Source of the DNA: Lineus longissimus
Taxonomy: Eukaryota > Nemertea > Pilidiophora > Heteronemertea > Lineidae
NCBI RefSeq assembly: GCF_910592395.1
Contig: NW_027020282.1
Span: forward strand, 124,001 to 188,000
Direction: 5' to 3'
Length of the DNA: 64,000 bases
The position numbers and the translations under genes are program-made. Of the stretch, positions 35,834 to 47,362 are shown piece by piece (position 1 is the stretch's first letter; the number at the start of each line of letters is the position of its first letter). The notes beneath the pieces are model-generated. The model had not been told where the DNA came from and made no database searches. It was given only the letters and a program-made list of their open reading frames with translations.

Positions 35834-36036
35834 TTTGGATTCACGCCATGGCAATTGTCCGACACCGTAATCGTACAGCAGTTGTTCCCCTATCTCTATC
35901 CCTTTTAGCAAATAGGGCTAGATATGGATGTCCATCCTGTTTATGAATTTGTTTTTTCATCGGGCAGTTGTCATGGCCTCTCCATCCATCGTTGGCAAGT
36001 CGGCTCAAGCTCCCATCATCGGTCGTAGCATCAATA
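35834..36036 (-). CDS. SET-domain C-terminal exon with a frame break
   Basis: Acceptor 'ttggcag'. The first frame encodes 'DATTDDGSLSRLAND' and NCPMKK then GHPYLALFAKRD, the SET motif normally written as DAT..DGSLGRLVND, NC.MK and LFA.RDI. The closing SET motif EIGEQLLYDYG then PWRES is present, but one frame over. The shift lies at about 35893-35899 and fits a 2-nt loss. The 203-nt length is accordingly 2 nt short of the phase needed for the next exon. SET enzymes transfer methyl groups to lysine. The N-terminal half with the cofactor site is not in view, so activity cannot be judged. Confidence 0.6.
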
Positions 36037-36426
36037 CTGCCAAAATAAATAACACATGCATCAATGAATTGTCGCTTCACACTGTACACACAGTGGCATC
36101 CTGCTTCCAGTTGTGCATAGGCCTATCATGATTTTGTTCATGCGGTTGCCCAGATATGTCGACGTTTCGTTCCACCATGCTATAACTTTTCCAGATGACA
36201 AAATTTGAGATCTAAACTGGCATGTGGACACTTGAGGATGTTCAGCTTATCATCGGTTACGGTGTTATTGATAAATACTGTCAAATTTCACACTCGGTGA
36301 TAGAACAGAAGTACCATACACCAACCTCGTCCCCGAACATTACACTGGTACCCTGTCTCCTGCTGTTGGATCATGTTGGATGATTTTTTTGAAATTGTTG
36401 AACCATAATTTTGAAATTGTTGATAA

Positions 36427-37602
36427 CTCACACAACGTAGTGAGTGTAATGGTTACGTGTGTGTATAAAGTGTAAACAAAATTCATATATCCATCATGTC
36501 CATCGAATCTGAAAAAATTTGTGCAGACCCATGACAGTTCCGGTTCCGGTACAGTTTGTTGCATTCCATACGGGCCGCGCTTGCCGATCCTGCTTTCACG
36601 ACGCACCGCAACCACAGTTACCATGATTCCCATTGTTTCCTTCCTCGTGACGCAATTATTTCATGACGTCATGAGCCATTGACCATTCACGCAAGTAAAT
36701 TTATTCACACCGGCGCCACTGAAGTGCTGGTGTGGGACATCATGATTTTAAAAATCGTCTGCTAGGACATATGTACAGGACAACGTCGGCGGAGACAGAT
36801 GTGACATTTTATTGCAGACCAAAGCAAACGTCCTCTTCTACTCGATTTACGTACTTTACTTCAAAAAAGTCAGTTTTAACACTACTGCACAATTATAGAG
36901 TGGTCTTAAAGTTCCATTTGGATAGAGATTTGACGGACTGATTTGGAAATTCATTCCAACCATGCAACTGTTTCAGAAATGAGAAAAAGCTCCTGGGTGT
37001 CATGACATGCATGATGTGTCTTGCCTCTGCATTTTTGTACTCAGACATGTCAGAGGGTTTTCAACTTTCATATCATTGAAGAAATAATTCATTCCAATGG
37101 TATATCAATCACATCATTTATTTAAAAATCGTCTGCTAGGACATACAGGAGAACGTCGGTGGAGACAGTTGTGACATTTCAATTTTCATTGCATAGAGAT
37201 TTGACGGACTGATTTGGCAATTCATTCCAACCATGCAACTGTTTCAGAAATGAGAAAAAGCTCCTGGGTGTCATGACATGCATTCAATTATTATTTCACC
37301 AGAAAGAGCTGCTTCTTTCAGCAGATATGAGACAGCTACCGGGGCGGGGACTATTTCTTTATGGGGCCTTATTGTTCAACGTCTCCAAGGAATTCTATTT
37401 TTAGAGTCCAATGGGGGGGGGGGGGGGCCTTCCCCCCAATGTACTGACTAAAACCTGTCACTTTCAGAGAACGGGGAGGGAGTTTGGGGGACTCATCCCC
37501 CAATGTACTGGCTATATATGTCAGAAGAACGGGGGTTTGGGGGCTCCCCCATGTCAAACAGTTGTGTGAGTTCACTAGAGATTGCTCTTTACATATTAAC
37601 TC
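36427..37602 (+). repeat. CRE-bearing tandem repeat, unit 1
   Basis: Order of modules: P ('tcacacaacgtagtgagtg' to 'cactactgcaca', with TGACGTCA near 36664), R ('gatttgacggactgatttgg' to 'gtgtcatgacatgca'), a spacer, R again, then Q (G-rich, 'cagctaccggggcggggac' to 'ctctttacatatta'). Unit 2 repeats this order. Unit 1 lacks the two insertions of unit 2 and so preserves their empty sites. Confidence 0.8.
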
Positions 37603-37683
37603 ACACAACGTAGTGAGTGTAATGGTTACGTATGTGTATAAAGTGTAAACAAAATTCATATGTCCATCATGTCCATCGAATCT

Positions 37684-37767
37684 TAGCCTGGTACCACTGG
37701 CCACCGTCAGACGACGCTGTATTGACGGGACGGACGGAGTCTGACGGTGGCCAGTGGTACCAGGCTA
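37684..37767. mobile_element. 84-bp foldback with 9-bp target duplication
   Basis: TAGCCTGGTACCACTGGCCA begins an inverted arm of about 29 bp repeated at the other end. ATCGAATCT flanks both sides (37675-37683 and 37768-37776), while the empty site in unit 1 has it once. A 9-bp duplication suggests a Mutator-like family. Relatives are at 50119-50206 and inside the arms of 54576-55414. Confidence 0.9.
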
Positions 37768-38276
37768 ATCGAATCTGAAAAAAATTGTGCAGACCCATGA
37801 CAATTCTGGTTCCGGTACAGTTTGTCGCATTCCATACGGGCCGCGCTTGCCGATCCTGCTTTCACGACGCACTGCAACCACAGTTACCATGATTCCCATT
37901 GTTTCCTTCCTCGTGAGGCAATTATTTCATGACGTCATGAGCCATTGGCCATTCACGCAAGTAGATTTATTCACACCGGCGCCACTGTCCTGAAGTTCGG
38001 GTGTGGGACATCATGTATCTAAAAATCGTCTGCTAGAACATACAGGACAACAACGTCGGCGGAGACAGTTGTGACATTCTTCTCGATTTACGTACTTTAC
38101 TTCAAAAAAGTCAGTTTTAACACTACTGCACAAATATAGAGTGGTCATAATGTTCCATTTGGATAGAGATTTGACGGACTGATTTGGAAATTCATTCCAA
38201 CCATGCAACTGTTTCAGAAATGAGAAAAAGCTCCTGGGTGTCATGACATGCATGGTGTGTCTTGCCTCTGCATTTT

Positions 38277-38675
38277 TAGCTCACCTCTTAGCAGAGGTGA
38301 GCTTATCCCATACCGTGGCGTCCGTCGTCCGTCGTCGTCGTCGTCGTCGTCCGTCGTCCGTTAGCAGGGCACGTTTCGTAACTGTTAGAGCTATTGAGTT
38401 GAAACTTGGTACACATGTACCCTTATGTAATGACACCTTGGAGACCAAGTTTCGGTCCGATTCGTTTCATGGTTTGGCCACCAGGGGGCCAAACGTTAAA
38501 AGTGAAAATATGCAATATCTCCCTTAATAGTAGTCGGGAATGTACTGTAAATTGGCCATTTTGGGGAAATTGTAATTGCTTGGACCTACATCAAACCTAA
38601 CACTACATGACACAATACCATGCTCTTTATCCATCTTTCCTCCACATGAGGTGAGCACAATGGCCCTGGCCATTT
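38277..38675 (-). mobile_element. DR3 element, copy 4, internally deleted
   Basis: Both termini are kept (hairpin and GTC triplets on the left, 'ggccctggccatt' on the right), but about 715 bp of the centre is missing. The junction shows a 3-4 bp microhomology (GAA). The AGGTCA pairs were lost with the centre. Confidence 0.85.
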
Positions 38676-39245
38676 CATTGTACTCAGGCATGTCAGAGGG
38701 TTTTCAATTTTCATATCATTGAAGAAATAATTCAGTCCAATCTACAAGTATATCAATCACATCATTTATTTAAAAATCGTCTGCTAGGACATACAGGACA
38801 ACGTCGGTGGAGACAGTTGTGACATTTCAATTTTCATTGCATAGAGATTTGACGGACTGATTTGGAAATTCATTCCAACCATGCAACTGTTTCAGAAATG
38901 AGAAAAAGCTCCTGGGTGTCATGACATGCATTCAATTATTATTTCACCACAAATAGCTGCTTCTTCCAGCAGATATGAGACAGCTACCGGGGCGGGGACT
39001 ATTTCTTTATGGGGCCTTATTGTTCAGCGTCTCCAAGGAATTCTATTTTTAGAGTCCAATGGGGGGGGGGGGCTTCCCCCCAATGTACTGACTAAAACCT
39101 GTCACTTTCAGAGAACGGGGGAGGGGGTTTGGGGGACTCATCCCCCAATGTACTGGCTATATATGTCAGAAGGACGGGGGTTTGGGGGGCTCCCCCATGT
39201 CAAACAGTTGTGTGAGTTCACTAGAGATTGCTCTTTACATATTAA

Positions 39246-39440
39246 TAATGTATTTTAGAAAAATGTTGCATGAATTTTTGAAATGTTGGATCATAATTTG
39301 AAATATTGTTGAGATGTATTTTTGAAATTGTTGAACCATAATTTTGAAATTGTTGAGATGTAATTTAAAAATGTTGCACGAATTTTTTCAAATTGTTGAA
39401 CAATACTTTTGAAATTGTAGCCACGTATTTTGATCAGGTT
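39246..39440. repeat. AT-rich degenerate tandem repeat
   Basis: 'gaaattgttga' and 'atgttg' recur about every 20-35 bp with substitutions. A related phrase is present at 36391-36425, before unit 1. Confidence 0.5.
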
Positions 39441-40125
39441 TTTCCCCCACCAACATGTTGCCGAATAATGCATAAAAAATTGGTTGGAAAGGGTTTTGCA
39501 GGCCAAGAGACTGGAAGACACTTTACTCTTGAGGAACACCAGACTGATGAACAAAGAACCTGAGGAACATAGTTCTAACCCTCTTCATACCTGGGAGCAT
39601 AAAAAGCCTGCTAGCGAATATTGATTATTCTTTAGAAAAAACCAGAAGATATGCAAAACCAATGGTACCCCATAAAAACATACATTCCTCCTTAAGGTGT
39701 CTTCGGACCCCACCACGGCCCATGTGGAATTCGTTTAAAAGGTTTATTGAAATCTCAAAATAATTTTTTTTTCTCGAAACGGGCAGAGACAAGTATTCAT
39801 CCACGACCGGAAGTGTGGCACATGTCAAGTTGTGGTAAATACATGGCTGGGATGGACCAAAGTGGAATTAATTCTCAATCTGTGGTTGATTCTTAATCTA
39901 CAGAGTCAGGCCATCACAGAAATATGCTTTTTGATAATATATTTAAGAAACTGTGGTCTCACTGGTCAGTTTAGAACTTGTACTTTGACAGGGCCATATC
40001 AATGCGCCAGTGACGTTTTGATGGATATGGTGTACGGAAATCTCTTTTTCTCAGGCAATCGGTATTGGAATATTTTAAAACTTTATTATGCTATTGGCAA
40101 AGGGTTCTTCTTGACACATAATATG
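39441..40125. other. Unique spacer, nothing recognised
   Basis: Separates the plus-oriented repeat pair from the minus-oriented pair. No gene signal. Confidence 0.4.
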
Positions 40126-40132
40126 TAAAGAG

Positions 40133-41489
40133 CAAGCTCTAGTGAACTCACACAACTGTTTGACATGGGGGAGCCCCCCCCCCCCAAACCCCCGAGTTCT
40201 GACATATTTAGCCAGTACATTGGGGGATGAGTCCCCCAAACCCCCTCCCCCGTTCTCTGAAAGTGACAGGTTTTTGTCAGTACATTGGGGGAAGGCCCCC
40301 CCCAACCCCCCTCCATTGGACTCTAAAAATAGAATTCCTTGGAGACGCTGAACAAAAAGGCCCCATAAAGAAATAGTCCCCGCCCCGGTAGCTGTCTCAT
40401 ATCTGCGGACAGAAGCAGCTCTCTGTGGTGAAATAATAATTGAATTTTCCACCTGCTAGCCTAGATATTTGTGTATGTTTCTTCACCAGTTAGTTAATAA
40501 CGAATTTTTGTAGCTGATATATTCTTAATTGTTTTAACGCGTTTTTTTTTAATCGTTTGGCGCCAAAATCAAGAATGGCAAATTTACGATCTTGACACTT
40601 GAGGCGCTGATGTCGTTCCGGAACGGTAGATGCTAAATCGGATAGCCAGGCGGTACGGGAACTCCTTGGGGAACTCCTACAATCTGACCACGAAACCTAC
40701 ATCATTACTTCACAGTTCCGGCACTGGGTCGAGTTTGGCAGTTACTAGAAATCACGTGACTGGATCTGGATTTAGTAGTGTTAAAACTGACTTTTTTGAA
40801 GTAAAGTACGTAAATCGAGAAGAAGAGGACGTTTGCTTTGTCTGCAATGAAATGTCACAACTGTCTCCGCCGACGTTGTCCTGTATGTCCTAGCAGACGA
40901 TTTTTAAATACATGATGTCCCACACCCGCACTTCAGTGGCGCCGGTGTGAATAAATCTACTTGTGTGAATGGTCAATGGCTCATGACGTCATGAAATAAT
41001 TGCGTCACGTGGAAGGAAACAATGGGAATCACGTCCGACGTGGTAACTGTGGGTGCGGTGCGTCGTGAATGCAGGATCGGCCAACGCGCGGCCCATATAT
41101 AATGCGACAAACTGTACCGGAACCAGAATTGTCATGGGTCTGCACAAATTTTTTCAGATTCGATGGACATGATGGATATATGAATTTTGTTTACACTTTA
41201 TACATACGTAACCATTACACTCACTACGTTGTGTGAGTGATAAAATTTTGTGCAGATTGATTGGTCCAATGAGTACTTTTTTTACCAAAACTTATGCACA
41301 ACAATGTACACGTAATGTACACATGTTTTAATAGAGGACTCTGGCCAAACGCCTGCCCGTCTTTTGCTTCATTATTTCGGGATTATATCCATTTTAAGCA
41401 TCTTTTGGATATTATTACTAAGTATCAAAAATCAAAACACATATGTCGGGGGGGGGGTCAACCCCCTGAAATTGAAGTGTGATTAAAAA
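40133..41489 (-). repeat. 1357-bp tandem duplication, unit 1 (inverted Q-P modules)
   Basis: Begins 'caagctctagtgaactc' and ends 'gtgtgattaaaaaa'. Carries modules Q and P in inverse orientation to 36.4-39.2 kb, including TGACGTCA near 40984. Identical to the next unit except for homopolymer length. Confidence 0.9.
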
Positions 41490-42849
41490 ACAAGCTCTAG
41501 TGAACTCACACAACTGTTTGACATGGGGGAGCCCCCCCCCCCAAACCCCCGAGTTCTGACATATTTAGCCAGTACATTGGGGGATGAGTCCCCCAAACCC
41601 CCTCCCCCGTTCTCTGAAAGTGACAGGTTTTTGTCAGTACATTGGGGGAAGGCCCCCCCCAACCCCCCTCCATTGGACTCTAAAAATAGAATTCCTTGGA
41701 GACGCTGAACAAAAAGGCCCCATAAAGAAATAGTCCCCGCCCCGGTAGCTGTCTCATATCTGCGGACAGAAGCAGCTCTCTGTGGTGAAATAATAATTGA
41801 ATTTTCCACCTGCTAGCCTAGATATTTGTGTATGTTTCTTCACCAGTTAGTTAATAACGAATTTTTGTAGCTGATATATTCTTAATTGTTTTAACGCGTT
41901 TTTTTTTAATCGTTTGGCGCCAAAATCAAGAATGGCAAATTTACGATCTTGACACTTGAGGCGCTGATGTCGTTCCGGAACGGTAGATGCTAAATCGGAT
42001 AGCCAGGCGGTACGGGAACTCCTTGGGGAACTCCTACAATCTGACCACGAAACCTACATCATTACTTCACAGTTCCGGCACTGGGTCGAGTTTGGCAGTT
42101 ACTAGAAATCACGTGACTGGATCTGGATTTAGTAGTGTTAAAACTGACTTTTTTGAAGTAAAGTACGTAAATCGAGAAGAAGAGGACGTTTGCTTTGTCT
42201 GCAATGAAATGTCACAACTGTCTCCGCCGACGTTGTCCTGTATGTCCTAGCAGACGATTTTTAAATACATGATGTCCCACACCCGCACTTCAGTGGCGCC
42301 GGTGTGAATAAATCTACTTGTGTGAATGGTCAATGGCTCATGACGTCATGAAATAATTGCGTCACGTGGAAGGAAACAATGGGAATCACGTCCGACGTGG
42401 TAACTGTGGGTGCGGTGCGTCGTGAATGCAGGATCGGCCAACGCGCGGCCCATATATAATGCGACAAACTGTACCGGAACCAGAATTGTCATGGGTCTGC
42501 ACAAATTTTTTCAGATTCGATGGACATGATGGATATATGAATTTTGTTTACACTTTATACATACGTAACCATTACACTCACTACGTTGTGTGAGTGATAA
42601 AATTTTGTGCAGATTGATTGGTCCAATGAGTACTTTTTTTACCAAAACTTATGCACAACAATGTACACGTAATGTACACATGTTTTAATAGAGGACTCTG
42701 GCCAAACGCCTGCCCGTCTTTTGCTTCATTATTTCGGGATTATATCCATTTTAAGCATCTTTTGGATATTATTACTAAGTATCAAAAATCAAAACACATA
42801 TGTCGGGGGGGGGGGTCAACCCCCTGAAATTGAAGTGTGATTAAAAAAC
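41490..42849 (-). repeat. 1357-bp tandem duplication, unit 2
   Basis: Direct head-to-tail copy of the preceding unit, with only a G-run difference noticed. TGACGTCA near 42341. Near-identity implies a very recent event, gene conversion or an assembly artefact. Confidence 0.9.
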
Positions 42850-45015
42850 AGTGTGAATATTCATTGTGGTTCTCTCTCGGAGCTCAGAATAGTCGAGTTG
42901 CTTCATTCGCACGTTTATCTCTAATGGCGGCCATTTTAAGTCAAATTTTAGCCATTTGAAACGAATCCATGGACTTGAGAAACATTGTTTACATTGGATA
43001 CGTCGTATGCACGTTAATCATAGTAGCGCTTCGCAACTTGGCTTTTCTGCTGCGCGCTTATAAAACACACAGAAAATATTTTGTTTACTTGGTATGATTC
43101 TGGTACCTCTGATCATGGCCTAAATAGCAGACAAAGCTAGATTTGTAGAGCCTCTCCTCCCAACTTTTTGGCACCAGACAAAAACATCGAAGTCTAAGTG
43201 TAGACGAATTTCAGAAAATAACCTATTTAAGGGGGTTATATGCAGGATTTAGGGGTTTGAATTGGTGGTCTTCATGTGACTAATATGCACAGTTAGAGTT
43301 GTTGTTCACTCTCTGTTAAGTTGACTTCAATGTTATTGTTTTTTACACACTAAGTGGACATGGACCTGAGGCTGGTTCACTTTATACGGTCTAGCTATAA
43401 CGCCTTGATCGGTGGAGATACAGCGCCGCGGAAATGTCCCCATTATCAATGATTGATATCCCCTTTTCACCATGTCACTCATAGTACACTTCGATCGCGC
43501 AGCGTAATTGAACTGAAAATGGACCAGATATCATGTTATACTAAACTTGGACTGACTCTGAGGAATCCCAAACGCTCGGAAGGCCACCAGGCGTTATCAT
43601 AATAAAATCAATTTGAATTTACATGTACATGTATAATGATGTCGATTTGATGAATTGTTCATCTCCAGTATGAGTTAACATTTGATGGTTGTGCACTATA
43701 GGATGATGAATCCGTATCCCTAATGCAGTCCACAATAACAGCTCAAAATTGAAATGTATTATCATACCAGTATGAATCACAAGGCTCAAAAAGGCCACCA
43801 TCACTCCTAAATTTTTTTAATGTTTTATCAATTCTTTTTTAATGTTTTATCAATTTTTTAATGTTTTATCAATTGAGTGCTTGCCTAAATCAATTTACTA
43901 GTATACACATGGGGCTTTGATTTTTTAGTTCCCCAATTATTGATGCTACACGTTTTGTCAATGGTTCCGATAGGCCTTGCGATCTAATTGAAGAAGTATG
44001 AATATTTTGGAGTAAACCAACTCCCTGAATAACTCTAGTTGTCATATGCAATATCACCGTACCAGTTGTCAATTATTACCGCATACCGCATTTTTGTATT
44101 CTCGAGTTATTACACTGTCCTCATGAAGCTATAGCCAGCTCTATGCCGACCTTAAATTAAAGTGGCAAACACATTGCACCGCGCTAAACGCGGTGGTGGA
44201 GAAATCCTGTTTCGCTCCAAATGTCTATTCGATATTTCAACCACGTTGAAAAACCATGTTCAGCCAGCCAAAAAATGATGTTTTCTGTGTAGAAACCTTC
44301 AAATTGGATGAAAACCTTTATTCCAAACGACCAAATTCGGCGACTGGGCGAGGTCTTTATGGCACCTTACGCAGTTGAATGATCCAGTGCACTATATTAG
44401 GAAAATATCAAACCTTTACAGTAGGCCAACTAACGATGTTAGGGGGACATATGCAAAATGAACCAATTAATTAGGGGGACGAGATGTCAAGGCCATCAGA
44501 GGACACGTAGCTCACTAAAAGGTTTTGAACAAGAGTCCACCTTATCGTTGAAAACACTTATATGAAAACAGGTGTAGATACTGCAATACAATGCATTCAT
44601 TCGCTCTTTGGGGTAATCTACACCCACATATACACTGTTGGTACGTTCAAGCTTGCTAACAACAAAAGGCACTTAGCTCGGTAAAAAATGTTAGAACACC
44701 TAACTGATGGTGAAAATCATAAAATTTGCAAGGTCTTTTTGTCTCCGACTCGTAAGATCTGGGAATGAATGCATTGATTTTGCATGGTCGAGGTGACAGT
44801 TTTCTAGCAACCTCGGCACATTTGCAATATGATAGAAAACGTTGTGTCTGATATTCCCTCTGTGATAGCACTATCTCATAGAAAAAGTCAATAGATGAAC
44901 TTACCTGGACAATTCACCTTTGACCTTAAATAACTGCTTTGATTACTGATGCAAGACTGCTTTTTAGACTGACTTTAGGCAAAAAGCTACTTTATTTAGA
45001 GATTTAAGGTCCGAG
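42850..45015. other. Non-coding stretch, little structure
   Basis: Only a short triple tandem repeat ('aatgttttatcaatt', about 43811-43875) stands out. No exon of the SET gene could be recognised here, although its 5' part should lie in this direction. Confidence 0.4.
43811..43875. repeat. Three tandem copies of a ~22-25 bp unit
   Basis: 'tttttaatgttttatcaatt' repeated three times with small length changes. Confidence 0.85.
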
Positions 45016-45048
45016 TGCGATTTTACACAATACTCTAGACTCGGCTCT

Positions 45049-45184
45049 AAGGCACCTATTCCATAGAGCTATACCCTATACTATACTATACGCGAACAAT
45101 AGTTTCATGGTCATGCACCCTTTGTGAAGCCATTGTTCGCGTATAGTGTAGTATACCGTATACCTCTATGGGGAAGGTGCCTCA
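45049..45184. repeat. Palindromic MITE unit left of the Tigger element
   Basis: About 132 bp from GGCACCTATTCCATAGAGCT to its inverted partner ending AAGGTGCC. Each arm contains 'tatactatacgcgaacaat' and the centre is 'catgcaccctttgtgaagcc'. It is one member of the tandem set that continues at 47363. Confidence 0.85.
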
Positions 45185-47362
45185 GACACCATGCCAGCAA
45201 AAACTAGTGAACCTGCCCACATTATATTTATTCATAGACTCATTTATAGTTATTCCTTTGTTAGGATTCATCATAGGCCTTGATTGGTGCGGGGATTCTC
45301 TGAATGACAAGTCACCGGGCAAGCCACGCTGTTGGTCATTATGAAATCACAGGCCATGTCGATGGTTGTCATAAACTGTTACGCACACTGTTATTCTTCA
45401 AGGTTCAATTAGGCCTATTAAAGGTATAGAATTAGGATACAATGACCGGGCCTGAATGGATTATTTGGTTCAAGACTAATGAACCAATACAGAATGTCAC
45501 AAAATGAATGTCACCATTTTTTTTTTCGGGGATGCTCCTCTCCGGAGTCTTCTGAATCGCTTCCTAGACATAAAATTCTTATAATGATTTCTTGGCCAAT
45601 TGGCAATAAATAGCCTGGGGCGAATTAAAGAAAAATACACATTTTCACTTATGCACTCTCTGTATTCTAACTTAAAATAACACTGAATTCAGACATTGAC
45701 TGGAAACTAGAGTTCGTCTTCTACAATTTCAACAAAATTCAGTCCCGCGTTTTCGTCATCCAGGTTAACGAAGTTTTGTGGTCCATCCTCAATGTCGTCA
45801 TCATTCCTGAACACCGCCGCCTCGAATCCATTCTCGATAACTTCAGGAGTCACAGCATCCCAGGCATTGCTGATAATGTTTGTAACGTCTAGTGGTGAGA
45901 CAGACGGTCACCGACCCTCCTCATCTGTATTCTCGACTTTCCAATTTTTCCAAGCCTTCTTGGCGTGATTTTTGAATGATTTCATTACACTGACATCCAG
46001 TGACTGTGCAAGTGAAGTACATCCCGCTGGAATAAAGTCAAGGATCCCTCCCATCTCGGTGATGTCACCTCCAAATTCCTCGGTCCTGTGAACTCTGTAG
46101 CGGTCTACAAGAAGGAGAAACAGTTCGCAGTGATCGGCCTCGACATGGGGTTGAAACACGTGTTCAATCCAGTGGCGAATGGTTTCCTGCTTCATCCATC
46201 CAGTACCAGAAGAAGTGAAACGTACATTAGCCGGAATATCCTGCTGTTCGAGTGCTTCCAACTGTCTCACAAAGCCCCGACGTGGGAATGTAATATGGGC
46301 AGGTAACTTATCCCCAGCTGCTGTGACACACAATGACACGGTACATCCTAATTTGGTGTTTGATTTGGATGTTCTAACATCAACAGATTTGGTTCCTTTA
46401 GTGTTGCAGGTGTAAAGTGGTCGACAGTCAAAAGGTACGAAGGTTTGGTCCATGTTGAACACGAATTGTAGGACAATTTCGAATTGTCTCTGAACACCCT
46501 TACTCTTGCAGCAGCATCCGCAGACCTGTCGTGTTCTTGTTCACCTTCCGAAATGAAACGTCCTTTCTTTTCGTGAAGTCGTGAACCCAACCGCTTGATG
46601 CACGAAAGTGATAAAGAATTGGCATGGATTGTTCAATTTCCTCGCGCCGAACTTGCGTAAGTGCGTCCCATCTAATTTGAAACAACTCCATCGCCTTTTC
46701 TTGGACGTCATGAACGGCTACAGGCAGACGTTTTTCTCTTTGTTGCAGCAACCATCGATGAAGGTCATCTTCTACATTTGGCCACAGCCCAACCAGTTTA
46801 GCTTTCACTTTACGTGCAGCACCGTTATTTTCCTGCATGGCAAGTTCCAGCACGGCCCTATTCCATCTACGAAACGTTTCCACAGGAATCCTGTAGTGGT
46901 CAGCAAACTGACGGAGGCTGGTGACTGTCCCATTTGCTAGGGCCGTTTCTAGATCTCTAAGATACTGCAGTTTTTCTGATACACTGTAACTTCTTTTTCT
47001 CTTTTTCAATGGCTCAGGGGCTTCCATACTGCCTCAGTTCTCTGCCAGATCAACATTGCACCTGTCTACACGTAACTCTTGTCTTGTCTCGTCCTATTTG
47101 GACTCATCAATTTCAATGACCAATGATTAAAAGGGCCTATGTGGTATTCATCCCTTATCTGTCATACAATGCATTATTACGGGCCCACCCTAGCTATCAG
47201 TCGTTCTTCATGGAACAAGGCCTTGGTACTAGTCAATGAAATAGACACGGCTTCCCAGACCATTGCACAATAACCCGACCATTGCTATTGGTCCTATGAC
47301 ACAAAAGAGTAATGAATAAATATTATGTGGGCAGGTTCACTAGTTTTTGCTGGCATGGTGTC
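45185..47362 (-). mobile_element. pogo/Tigger-type DNA transposon
   Basis: Ends GACACCATGCCAGCAAAAAC in inverted orientation, with a TIR of about 50 bp and one mismatch. Right flank is TA and left flank is CA, best explained as a mutated TA duplication. Length 2178 bp, with a single transposase gene on the minus strand. It sits at the junction between two palindromic MITE units. Confidence 0.85.
45707..47027 (-). pseudogene. pogo/Tigger transposase, broken
   Basis: Starts at the ATG at 47027 with a basic N-terminus (PLKKRKRSYSVSEKLQYLRD) and a helix-turn-helix (SLRQFADHYRIPVETFRRW), then a second CENP-B-like DNA-binding half. A frameshift near 46500 separates this from the DDE domain, which shows NMDQT (first Asp), LLVDRYRVHR (second Asp and His) and 'CTSLAQSLDVSVMKSFKNH' (third Asp). 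A TGA at about 45905 interrupts the frame. The same frame then continues to the stop at 45707-45709 with an acidic tail (FRNDDDIEDG, IVEDEL). One frameshift plus one nonsense codon (CpG context) make it inactive. Such transposases cut and paste at TA sites and gave rise to the JRK/TIGD/CENP-B host genes. Confidence 0.8.

Larger units (their letters stand above)
22700..36036 (-). pseudogene. Multi-exon SET / tyrosine-recombinase-like / Myb-like gene, probably decaying
   Basis: Minus-strand exons with consensus splice sites, in transcription order: 35834-36036, 35474-35536, 34045-34254, 33189-33404, 32460-32669, 31586-31819, 31204-31287, 29492-29684, 28248-28396, 27896-27986, 26445-27567, 24766-24937, 24336-24428, 23784-23979 and 22700-23433 with stop. 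Phases agree at every junction apart from the first exon, which is 2 nt short. I recognise the order as that of uncharacterised fish and invertebrate proteins with a phage-integrase-like domain and a C-terminal SANT/Myb-like motif, often annotated next to KMT5A-like SET domains. Three frame disruptions (about 35895, 27455-27463 and 26490) break the reading frame. The 5' exons with the start of the SET domain are not seen. Either a pseudogene of a multi-copy family or a gene with assembly errors. Confidence 0.6.
37603..39245 (+). repeat. CRE-bearing tandem repeat, unit 2 with two insertions
   Basis: Same P-R-spacer-R-Q order as unit 1 plus an 84-bp foldback (37684-37767) in module P and a truncated DR3 element (38277-38675) in the spacer. 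TGACGTCA is kept near 37931. Confidence 0.8.

Noticed and set aside
38926-39258. Gly/Pro-rich open frames in the G-run repeats (also 40075-40452 and 41483-41809)
   Set aside because: They are translations of poly-G/poly-C tracts in module Q and change frame between copies.
40133-42849. 1357-bp direct repeats as a pair of LTRs
   Set aside because: The units abut with no internal region, and no TG...CA ends, primer-binding site or target duplication is seen.
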